A DNA stretch of 64,000 nucleotides, from NCBI GenBank assembly GCA_030248065.1, contig JASAMV010003875.1, positions 1 to 64,000 of the forward strand, written 5' to 3'. A program made the translations under genes and the position numbers. Position 1 is the first letter of the stretch; every line of letters begins with the position of its first letter. This document shows positions 38,116-49,664 of the stretch, one piece after another. The stretch comes from Rhynchonema sp. JSB1_4. Lineage: Eukaryota; Nematoda; Chromadorea; Monhysterida; Xyalidae. The notes under the pieces were generated by a model. The model saw only the letters and a list, made by a program, of their open reading frames with translations. It had not been told where the DNA came from and did not search any database.

Positions 38116-40959
38116 ATGGCACCAATAAAACGCGAACCTTTCGGTGGTGAGAAAAGTGGAGTGACCAAATTGACACTCACAAACGCACAAGGGGCTGAAG
38201 TCACGATACTGGATTATGGTGCATATTTGACATCGTGGAAGATCAAGGATAGAAACGGACAGATAGTGGATATTTTGCTGGGATACGAAACGTTGGAAGG
38301 TGGGTCTAATTTTACAAGTTTTTCTCGCTCGCTAAGTGCTAAGTGCGGTTCGCTTACATGAAGACGTCAGTAATGACGAGGGACAGCTGTAAGTTTCTGC
38401 CTTTTTAGACCTGTTTTCTTAGACGGGCGGTGCACCAGTGCATCCTCAGTGCGAATGCACCATATACTCGTGACATCAAAGACAAACTTGGAATCCCATT
38501 TTCTTAGATTACAAAGCTGACGGTCTGTACGTGGGTGCGCCTGTAGGTCGTGTGGCCAATCAGATTCCGGGCGGGAAGTTCAAAATGGACGGCAAAGAGT
38601 ACCAGCTGAATATCAATTGGGTTTCCAATGGAAACCACATTCACGGCGGGATCGATAACTTTTCAAAGGTGCACGCAGTAATGTATTATATTTTTCAATA
38701 GTTGGAAAAGTTGCTAAAATTAAGGAAACCATTGAATATTTATATATGTTGGTAGCTAAAATATGACAATATACATAATAAATTATTCAGAAAATGTGGC
38801 GAATCGTCGACGTAAATGAGAAGAAAAACAGCGTGACTCTGGCGCTGACAGAAATGGATGGCGAAAACGGATATCCAGGTAAAAACGAGTGGTTTTGAAA
38901 AAACCGACGCCCGAAACACAAAGCATACATATATTGGAAAGTGTTTCGGTTTTGCTACTAATAGGTAATTCGCATTAGAGATTGCACTTCCAGATCGAAG
39001 GGCATTTTGTTCACAACATTTTTATTTTGTCGCTGTCCTTCTGGTCTCTTTGCACCAGCCTCGTATCACAAAAGATGCCGTTGGTCTTCGGCTTTGGTCC
39101 GTTTTTGGAGCATCATTCCATTTTCGTTCTGCATTTTTTACGACTATTTTTCACTCCACAATTTTAGAGTTTGATGGTTCACCTGAACTATGTTGTTGAC
39201 TGACGTAACCTCGTGGGTTACGTATAGGGTGTACAAACTATATTTTACAACCTGTAAAAAGCTATATACGGTAACTCAAACTTTTATGTACATGCACACT
39301 CTGACAATTCTTTTAGGAGAAACTTTTCAATGGCGTTGCCTGATCCGTAAAGCGCATTATGCGTGCACTGGCTACAGAAGTCACGTGACCGCCATAGCCA
39401 CTGCACGCATCATGCGCTTTACGGAGTAGGCAACGCGTTTGAAAAGTTTCTCCCAAAATAATTGCCAGAGTATACCTAGGTACCCTGGACACGACTTTGT
39501 GCTACGAGCTGCATGACAACGGTGAGCTGATGATTTCGTACGTGGCCAACACGGATAAGAAAACCATTGTCAACCTATCGAATCACGCGTACTTCAATCT
39601 GACGGGCGAGGTAAGCTACAGATGTGTTGCATAACTAACGCGAGCACGAAGCCAGCTCGTGTGTTTTTGTGTGGTCATTACAATGCATTGTCGCACTGCC
39701 GATCAGATAAATCGGTCCCTATAGGGTGGTGCACCAGGTCATCGTCGGTGATAAGGGGGCGTTTTGTCATGTCGAGAATCGAGAATGAAACAAAACATTT
39801 TCTGTGCAAAATCTGACCAAACATATAGCGGCCTGAATTATAGTGGCACAGAAAATGTTTTTGTCATATGCTGATAGAGAATGTTTTGTTTCATTCACGA
39901 TTCCCGATATGACTGAACGCGCCCTAACTTGACACTGATGGCGCATCAATCATCTGAGAAATTTGATCGAAATCTGCTGCTAAAACGCCAGTTGCATCGC
40001 ACGCTTCAATAGAAATTCGAAGCAAACCCAAAATTCGTCCGCAAATTTTTATCTCCAGGGCACCCAAACGCTTCACGATCACACATTTCAAGTGGATGCC
40101 CAAAAATACATCAGCTATGACGGCGATTATGTGCTCACGGGCCAAAGGCATCATGTTGAAGGTGCTATATTAGTATAAAGTATTTATTAGATATACATGT
40201 AGTTCCTCGCTTTCTGTATTTTTTGCCAAACAAGCACAGGTTCGAAATTCGATCTGCGTCAACCAATCACGGCCGGGCAGAATGGACCGGACAAGATCGT
40301 ATATTCGGCGTTCTACTGTTTGTCGGACAAAGATGACCATCACATGAAACATGTGGCGAGGTGGGAATTTTATGAATGTTGTTGAAGCATAGAATTCCAC
40401 GATTTGCACTTGATTTCCAATCATTTATGGATCTGCCCGAATTTATTCGTGATCTTCTGTGTTTGAACGCCCTATAACAGATGGGTGAAACTTTATAAAG
40501 ACACGGCACTCGCAAAAGCAAGTGCACAGTTTGTCATGAAAGGCTTTTGCTCAAAGTTTCAATCACAAGGTCGGTCATCTCGGCTGACAAATTAAGACTA
40601 CAGCCTTTTGAACAACAATTCAGTGACTTGTTGCAGAGTGCACAGTTCGACCACAGGTCTCTGTCTGCAAGTGTCCACCGACCAGCCAGCCGTGCAATTT
40701 CACACGTGCAGCAACTTCAGTGTTGCAAAGGGCAAGGGTGGCAAGCCATACCCGCCGTTTTCGGCCTTTTGCTTCGAAACGCAGGGCTACACCAGCTCGT
40801 TGTTCCATGTCGGTTTTTGTGTTGATTTTCAACTTTTCAAGAAAAAATCGTGTTGTGTGTGTCATTGTGTTTTTTCAGCCCGACTACCCGCCAATTACGC
40901 TCGCGCCGGACGAAACATACAAAGCTACAATGATATACAAAGTGACATTGGACAAATGA
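38116..40959 (+). CDS. GALM: Aldose 1-epimerase (galactose mutarotase)
   Basis: Nine exons join to about 369 residues: 38116-38299, 38508-38668, 38791-38878, 39480-39610, 40059-40161, 40240-40360, 40481-40569, 40657-40808, 40879-40959. The enzyme interconverts alpha and beta anomers of galactose/glucose ahead of the Leloir pathway in the cytosol. Visible blocks are VTILDYGAYLTSWKI, PVGRVANQI, NHIHGG (His at about 107, matching human His107), ENGYPG, NLSNHAYFNL (His at about 180), TDQPAVQFHT and FCFETQGY with the catalytic Glu (about 333). The protein is some 26 residues longer than human GALM (342) because of the small exon 40481-40569, which is needed to restore phase but has no clear family match; this is the weak point of the model. 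Confidence 0.87.
39298..39471. mobile_element. Full-length hairpin MITE next to an exon
   Basis: ACTCTGACAATTCTTTTAGG at the left and the complement of CCCAAAATAATTGCCAGAGT at the right continue as inverted arms through GAGAAACTTTTCAA and GTTGCCT to a GTGCACTGGCT core, making one long foldback of 174 bp. Its right end is 8 bp from GALM exon 4, so it overlaps the splice acceptor region. Confidence 0.75.
39753..39927. mobile_element. Short MITE, family shared with 62294-62617
   Basis: Ends are AGGGGGCG and CGCGCCCT. The interior carries ATGAAACAAAACATTTTCTG in both orientations, and AAAATCTGACCAA, as in the element at 62294-62617. It lies in GALM intron 4. Confidence 0.65.
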
Positions 40960-41686
40960 GATTAGGAAATTCCACGCACCAACACAAAATCCCTTTTTGA
41001 AAGTTTGTTAAGCAGACACAGATGAATTATAAAACCGTGCATTTTTGCTGACGATGCAAAATTACCATAGGTAAAGTAAAACTACGCCAACACGAGCCCA
41101 CGAGGGGCAAAAAAAAAAACGGCCCGGAAACTGAATACAACGTGGAGCATGATGATTTTCTCTTTCTTTGCGTTTTGCAAGTTCATTTCCACCTCCGAAA
41201 TCGGGCTCGTGTTGGCGTAGTTTGCCTTTATATGATATCATTACCGTAATGTTCCTTTTGTTGATTTCTTGAAAAACAGTTAACCAATGTAAGCCAATTG
41301 TTTATTGTGTTCGAAAAATACAAGGTCACATTGGACAAGCGAAAACATTGATCAATCTGGTTACCAATCACCGCCCAATGCATTTACTACCATGAACAAT
41401 AAGAGTCATTTTTCTGCGTTGAAGCGACAAACAGAAGTTCCGGGATCAAAATTTGAGCGGAGAACAATATAATATAACGGACGGTATGAATATCGTTGAT
41501 CGATTCCGATCGGTCTTTATTTTCCGAAATTAACCACATTATGTAGATCGATTAAGCTCTTAGACCGACCATCTGATCCGAGATTGATGTGATCAGTGTA
41601 AATAGATCATGAGATCCGATCACCAAAGTTTGATGCCAGTCAAAACATGTGAAAAACAACCACAGTTTCTGTAAATCACACATATT
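40960..41686. other. Convergent intergenic region GALM/PEF with a MITE
   Basis: A 159-bp element at 41072-41230 has inverted ends (AACTACGCCAACACGAGCCC at 41080-41099 and its complement at about 41203-41222). A GATCGGA-rich patch follows at 41505-41640. No gene is visible. Confidence 0.6.
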
Positions 41687-43375
<1,689 letters not shown>

Positions 43376-45778
43376 TTCTTTGTTTTAGTATTTGAAAATT
43401 ATTGTTTCACAGAAATCAGGGGCTGAAAATTGAAAGACTATTTCATCACGACTAACAGTTCAGTATTTTATGTTGAAAGGAGCCAAATAGTACACTGCTT
43501 GATTGCAAGTCATTTTCAAAACTTCAGCCATTTTTTAATTTCGTGTGCGTTTGGTTCATTTTCACAAACTGTACGCCAGGGCAAAACCTGAAAACGGCAG
43601 AAAAGCAGCAGCAAAAGCAGACACGCTGCACCGACTGATCGTTAGAGCAGCGGCTGGCTGTTTCGCAAGACATGTGTACACCATCATAATGTTTTATCAG
43701 CGCAGGCAAGAGTGGTTTGTTGTGTTGCTCTGCAAAACAGCTCACTCTTCAAATAAACACAACGTCAAAATGCCAGTGTCGTGATTCAGCATTACCCACA
43801 TACAGGTTTTCACACGTCATTCCAACACGTCATTTCAGAAAGGTGCGTGTCGTATTTCACCAGTTTTTGGATTTGTGCGTGGGTTGTCCGGCCCTTCTGG
43901 GGCGGTGACACGAAACAATGTCAATGACACGAGGTGGTGACAATGTCCTGGTTCACCGCTTGTCTGTGAAAACTGGACTTGGCGACAGTATAAAGCGCCG
44001 TTCAAGGTGCAGAATAAATTTGTGGCGCAGCGCACGGAGTACCAAACAGCCGCCTTCGGGGCGTCTAATAACACATTTATGCGTGAATATTGAGAACTTT
44101 TGTACACCGTACGTTCACGTTGCCCTTTGAACCGTACACGTTGCCACTGTATTTTTGTTTTACCGTACGCGTTCCCGGTCTGCACACCTTGTCCCACCGT
44201 ACACGTTAACCAGGAACCCAAGGGTACCCACGCATTGTATTGTATTGATACCAGTTCGTGCAACATGGCAGAGCCACCGCCGGCTGCATATTGGGCTTGG
44301 ATGATGGGCGATACTTGTGTACGCACAGGTCACGCGTGTCCGCAAATGAGCTTGATCTCGGTATCGATAAAAAGCTTCTCCAAGCCATCAAAGAGTATGC
44401 GCTTGTGGCGGCCACAGTCTATTAAAAAAGCTCGATTTATCGAATCTCGTGGGAATCTTCGTTTGATAGCGGCTTCACTTCATGCCCACACTCAATGCCA
44501 TGATGTATGCGTGATGTACACCCATGAGTTACCTGCATCGTCACGCATATATAAGTATACTATACATACACCGAAGAGAGGCGATTATGAAAATTTTGCG
44601 GGCTCTTTTTTCACAAAATTGGAGTTGTTCCGCAACAAACCCACAACATTTTGACAATTCGTGTTATCAGTTATTCGGTCAGAAAAACTGTTGAAATTTT
44701 ATGACTGACATCCACTGCGTTCGGGTGGCGCACAGTCAATCAGATATCATGGCAACAAATTAAACCAACTACACTTTTGAGCGCAACTTACAGTATGTTT
44801 ATACGTGCATTCACATGCCCAGCGTGCTTTCGGATAAGGGAATAAGGGTTGAATGACTACTCGAACTTTAAACGCGGTCATGCGGACCAAAACTTTGTTA
44901 CAAAATTAGCTGGTATAAGCTGCCGTTCCGGTTCGTTTGCCATGCACATGTGTTTGTTGGTCGCAAAACCAGTCCGGCGCCACTCTGTCATGTTTGATGC
45001 CGTCGACGGCTTGAAACGGCTACTATGTAGTTCTGTTGTGCTGCTGTCTGGCCAAGAACACCCGCATCTGCAGAAGTAGGTGTTTGCTGGCGGTTTCTGC
45101 TTTGAAAGCTAACTCAAATGTCGTAGACGGAAGCCGGCTGAAAACTCCTACAAGTGTATCCTCTGACGAATGGCTTATGTGTCATGCACAAAGTGAGGCT
45201 GCAGCCCGCGCTGCGACGACGACAATAACAGTACCTGTGTTTAGGGTACATATCGACGGCAGAAATAACTCGATTTGAGTATGTCCTATCCAGAGTACAC
45301 CAGCTGCAACTCTGATTGAAGTCCCGTACGCATGGATGCGTTTGATGCCTGCACACACAAAGTATAGGGGCCGAATGCATCACATGAACCGCGTGCACAG
45401 TGCTGAAGTGGTCAAAGGCGGTCATGTTGTGCACGCGTGCGCACGCATGCACTGCGCGTGCACCTCTTAGTGGTCATTCATCGTGCGCGCAGGCGCCAAA
45501 GGCGTACATGTGCACGCACGTGCTGCACGCGTATGTACGTGCAGAATTCACCCAAATTGTAGCTGGTCCTGTACGTCCGATTACTTTTCTGACCATCTAT
45601 TTCAGCCCGTCCCGCCGCATTGTTATTCTTGTTTGCAGTTTCGGCTTGGCCATTTGGTTGGGACCGAACATGCGCCCCAAAGGCTGAACCTCCCCTTCAA
45701 ATTTGCCCTCCTCCTGCGCAGGTCTTCAGTTTCTGGGCCAAAACCAGTTACCCGTATAAATTCATTTTTTCAGAAACA
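43376..45778. other. Intergenic region without a supported gene
   Basis: Long ORFs at 43835-44326 (-) and 44100-44654 (+) overlap antisense and match nothing I know. Four ACCGTACACGTT-like words are spaced through 44108-44212. A repeat copy occurs at 45351-45410. The promoter of the small secreted peptide should lie at the right end. Confidence 0.5.
45351..45410. repeat. Dispersed repeat GTATAGGGGCCGAATGCA, copy 1
   Basis: GCACACAAAGTATAGGGGCC and the following AATGCA ... CGCGTGCACAGTG block recur at 46039-46100. Confidence 0.65.
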
Positions 45779-46441
45779 ATGTCACGCTCAACCACAATGC
45801 CACAACGGTGGTGCATTCTTCTGATGTTTCACTTGACCATCGCAATGGCCGTGCCAAGTAGTCGATGTAGCGATGCCTGGATTGACTGTTTCGATAGCAG
45901 CAATTTTGATTGTATGGAATCGTGCTTGTGCATGATGAGGGACACACGATGCAACGCAATGCAACAAGGTACAGTGCCAGCTGCAGTTCTGCTTGTGCGC
46001 GTGCAGCATGCACGTCTGTGACGCCTTTTGGCAAAATGCACACAAAAAGTATAGGGGCCGAATGCACCGAATGCACTGCGTGCACAGTGTTGATCAAACG
46101 TTCACAAGGCGTGCATGCCGTGTATACTGTATGTATGTAGTATATGTATGTATACAGATCTCCGAGTAAGTTTGGGAGGTATGCAGGGGCACGCGGCCAC
46201 GGGTCCCAAGCAACCATCCGCAGTGGCCGCGAGGGCTGCGGGTGAGTGCTGTGCACATACCTAGTACATCTTCATGTGCATGATGTGCACAACGCTTCCA
46301 GCGCGTGAGTCGCACGCAGAGCGTTGCTCGGTGTCTACAAAAATCGTCAGGGACTGTTGTAACTCATTAAAAAATTTCATGATCGATATTTTTTCAGATC
46401 CCGTTGAATTCTGTTCGACCGACTATTGCGTCTACGGGTGA
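45779..46441 (+). CDS. Small secreted cysteine-rich peptide precursor
   Basis: Two exons, 45779-45968 and 46398-46441, join in phase to 77 residues. The N-terminus is a convincing signal peptide with hydrophobic core WCILLMFHLTIAMA. The predicted mature part, about 52 residues, has eight cysteines with spacing C-x6-C-x7-C-x3-C-x1-C-x6-C-x10-C-x4-C, enough for four disulfides, and is acidic. I do not recognise the family. Such peptides include antimicrobial, signalling and enzyme-inhibitor types, and nothing here chooses between them. Support comes from the signal peptide, clean GT-AG junctions and even cysteine distribution across both exons; there is no paralogue in the window. The intron contains a dispersed repeat copy. 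Confidence 0.6.
46039..46100. repeat. Dispersed repeat GTATAGGGGCCGAATGCA, copy 2
   Basis: Second copy of the block at 45351-45410, within the intron of the small secreted peptide gene. Confidence 0.65.
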
Positions 46442-47151
46442 AGCAACAATGGAGTCACTGAGCACATGAGGGGTCCAAATCAAATATGATTTGTTTCACT
46501 TGAACTGCTTTGTGATGTTCACGGCGTTATTAAGTGATTATGCCAGAGAATTGTGAAAATCTGAGGATCGCTCCTAAACAGGAAGACTTGTATTGAACTT
46601 GTATCGCATTTGAGTATCATAAACCATAGGAATAAACACAAAGGTTTCACGCCCTGACCACGGACACAAATCGTGCCAATTTTTACACTTCAGCTGATTT
46701 GTTCACCCGTAGCTGTGGTGATGTTACAGCACTGGCTTTTGATGTTGCTGCTTCTTTTGAAAAACATGTCGTTTCGTCATACAAACACGTTGTGTATAAT
46801 GTTGAATTTGTATTAAGCGTTCGAAAGAAGTCAAACGGCTGTGAGGCAACATTGCAGTCACCTCCTTTGTTGTAGCATGATCCAGACGGGACCGTCGACT
46901 CTGTGGTCCCTAAGAAGAATATTCATTATCGGGGCATGCGCGGTAGCGCATGTCCCATATGGTTGTCCGGAGTTAGTGCCGGCAGCAAAATTTTTCACTG
47001 GCCAGTAATTCCACAACAAAGCACCGATGGCTTCAATATTTAACCACAAGGTGCCTTAGGCCACCCTACATCTGCGTTCAAAATTTGACGTTGATCGGTA
47101 CCGGCGTCGTGGAGTTACGGTACCAAACGCCTCTCAAAAAGTGCAAAAACG
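46442..47151. other. Intergenic sequence without a recognisable gene
   Basis: AT-rich at first, then a more GC-rich segment (46860-47130). No conserved ORF or RNA gene is visible. Confidence 0.5.
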
Positions 47152-47161
47152 TTCTTCTTCT

Positions 47162-47201
<40 letters not shown>

Positions 47202-47206
47202 TTTTT
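47152..47206. repeat. (CTTT)n microsatellite
   Basis: About eleven CTTT units in a row, followed by a T run. Confidence 0.9.
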
Positions 47207-47269
47207 TTCCGGCAAAATGTTCGTCCAAAACTCAGGGATGCATCGGAGGAGAAATCCGCCGCGGTACCG

Positions 47270-48545
47270 GGGGTTTTGAAGGTCGAGAAACTCGGTGGTG
47301 ACATTGGTTTTTGAATCCGGAGCTTTTCGGAGCCAGAACCGGAACTGGAACCGGAACTCAGTATTTAGCCATGCAAATAAGTCGCACAATACTGGGCTGG
47401 TCATAAAGACAGTGCGTGCGGTTTATAGGTTTTCGGGGTCGAGAAATCTAATGGTGACATTGGTTTTTGAATCCGGAGCTCTTCGGAGCCAGAACCCGAA
47501 CTGGAACCGGAACTCAATATTTAGCCATGCAATTAAGTCGCACAATACTGGTTTGATTATAAAGACAGTGCGTGCGGTATATAGGTTTCCGGGGTCGAGA
47601 AATCTAATGGTGACATTGGCTTTTCAATCCGAAGCTCTTCGGAGCCAGAACTGGAACTGGAACTGGAACTCAGTATTTATCAAGCAAATAAGTCGCACAA
47701 TACTGGTTTGATTATAAAGACAGAGCGTGCGGTATATAGGTTTTCGTGGTCGAGAAATCTAATGGTGACATTGGCTTTTCAATCCGAAGCTCTTCGGAGC
47801 CAGAACTGGAACTGGAACCGGAACTCAGTATTTATCAAGCAAATAAGTCGCACAATACTGGTTTGATTATAAAGACAGTGCGTGCGGTATATAGGTTTCC
47901 GGGGTCGAGAAATCTAATGGTGACATTGGCTTTTCAATCCGAAGCTCTTCGGAGCCAGAACTGGAACTGGAACCGGAACTCAATATTTAGCCATGCAATT
48001 AAGTCGCACAATACTGGTTTGATTATAAAGACAGTGCGTGCGGTATATAGGTTTTCGGGGTCGAGAAATCTAATGGTGACATTGGCTTTTCAATCCGAAG
48101 CTCTTCAGAGCCAGAACTGGAACTGGAACCGGAACTCAGTATTTATCAAGCAAATAAGTCGCACAATACTGGTTTGATTATAAAGACAGTGCGTGCGGTA
48201 TATAGGTTTCCGGGGTCGAGAAATCTAATGGTGACATTGGCTTTTTAATCCGAAGCTCTTCGGAGCCAGAACTGGAGCTGGAACCGGAACTCAATATTTA
48301 GCCATGCAAATAAGTCGCACAACACTGGCCTGATCATAAAGACAGTGCGTGCGGTATATAGGTTTTCGGGGTCGAGAAATCTAATGGTGACATCAGCTTT
48401 TGAATCCGGAGCTCTTCGGAAGCAGAACCGGAACTCAGTATTGATCAATGCGCATAAATAGTGTAATAGTGATCTGATCTCCAATAATGTGTCAGCTGTT
48501 TATGTTTCTGGGGTCGATTAATCCGATCGTGACATCGCTTTTTAG
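47270..48545. repeat. 155-bp satellite array, about 8 copies
   Basis: The word GTCGAGAAA recurs near 47282, 47439, 47594, 47749, 47904, 48060, 48215 and 48371, with steps of 155-157 bp. Each unit contains an imperfect GGAACTGGAACCGGAACT minisatellite, a TAAGTCGCACAATACTGG block and GACAGTGCGTGCGG. Units two to seven are very similar and the outer ones more divergent. The forward ORFs it creates are not genes. Confidence 0.93.
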
Positions 48546-48714
48546 CTCTAACTTGATTGAGGTTTGAAACAGTAACATGAATACAGTAAAACCACCACAA
48601 GGTGAACCTCTACATAGTGAATTCCTCTGTATAGTGAACGAATTATCAGTGTGATCATACGTATTTTCCGTCCACCGAATGAGAAAATGCGCTTACTCGA
48701 TATAAAACAAAAAT

Positions 48715-49357
48715 ACAAGAAGAAAAATGCCTGCTGTCGCGCGGCAAGAATCAGGATATGGTTCTCGGTATCATGCTGGTCGCATATAAAACACCTATAC
48801 AAGATTGTTTACTCCCCAAAGTAAAAAGATATCAGTGGTTACGCACAGGAGCAAAAGGCGATTAAAAACATCACCGAAACAAAAGAAAAGCTTATTTGCC
48901 AAAAAATGAACAGGATTTAGAAAGAGGCATTGCATTCCTTTCGAAAAGTGAATTAAAAAGCGATACGCCATCAAGGAACCATATTGCGGCCAACGGATAA
49001 TCGTTTTACCCACTCTTTATGCCGTTACTAGTACGAATCGAACCTGTGACAGCTTGCCGTTGTCGCCTCATTGCGCTATCGGCCGCAATATGATTCCCTG
49101 AAGGCGTATCGCTTTTTAATTCACTTTTCGAAAGGAATGCAATGCCTCTTTCTAAATCCTGTTCATTTTTTGGCAAATAAGCTTTTCTTTTGTTTCGGTG
49201 ATGTTTTTAATCGCCTTTTGCTCCTGTGCGTAACCACTGATATCTTTTTACTTTGGGGAGTAAACAATCTTGTATAGGTGTTTTATATGCGACCAGCATG
49301 ATACCGAGAACCATATCCTGATTCTTGCCGCGCGACAGCAGGCATTTTTCTTCTTGT
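48715..49357. repeat. Large near-perfect inverted repeat, 277-bp arms
   Basis: Left arm 48715-48991 is the reverse complement of right arm 49081-49357 with only a few mismatches near the centre. The loop is 89 bp. Both arms give the same ORF read outward on opposite strands. It could be a young palindromic transposon, a foldback duplication or an assembly/chimera artefact. Confidence 0.9.
49015..49090 (-). other. tRNA-like sequence at the apex of the inverted repeat
   Basis: On the minus strand the loop reads a box-A-like TAGCGCAATGAGG and, about 30 nt on, an exact box B GGTTCGATTC. The T stem pairs poorly, so this is a decayed or SINE-type tRNA derivative rather than a working tRNA. Confidence 0.4.
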
Positions 49358-49516
49358 TTAGAGTGGTGATTAGGAGGTGATCGTCAACCACCAAAATATG
49401 GGAAAATTCGCTTTGGTATGCAGCAGTTCCAATTTTAGTTAGTCACTGTTAAAACCAGGGTGTAAAAAGGGGGCGTTGGGTCGGCAAAAATTGACAACAC
49501 AAGCTTATTGATTGAT

Positions 49517-49522
49517 TTTATT
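49517..49522 (-). promoter_or_regulatory. Likely polyadenylation signal of vWA gene B
   Basis: AATAAA on the minus strand, about 145 nt after the stop codon of the gene at 49665-53517. Confidence 0.5.
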
Positions 49523-49664
49523 GGGCAATAACGCGACAAACGTCATGGGCGAGCAGCTTACAGACAAAACCTTTGGATAAATTGCATAGGTTCATATTGA
49601 CCAACTAAGAAATCCAATAGTTCCGGCTGAGCATCTTGGATCTTGCAACGTGCGTAACATTCAA

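Noticed and set aside
43835..44654. Two long overlapping antisense ORFs (163 and 184 codons)
   Set aside because: They overlap on opposite strands, resemble no family, show no splice context and lie in DNA with dispersed repeats.
47295..48177. Two plus-strand ORFs of about 140 codons with repeated peptide units
   Set aside because: They are translations of the 155-bp satellite; the period is not a multiple of three and no flanking gene structure exists.
47270..48545. CRISPR-like array
   Set aside because: Whole 155-bp units repeat with no unique spacers, and the genome is eukaryotic.
48795..49277. Pair of mirrored ORFs encoding the same hydrophobic peptide
   Set aside because: They are the two arms of the inverted repeat; neither has a domain or start context.
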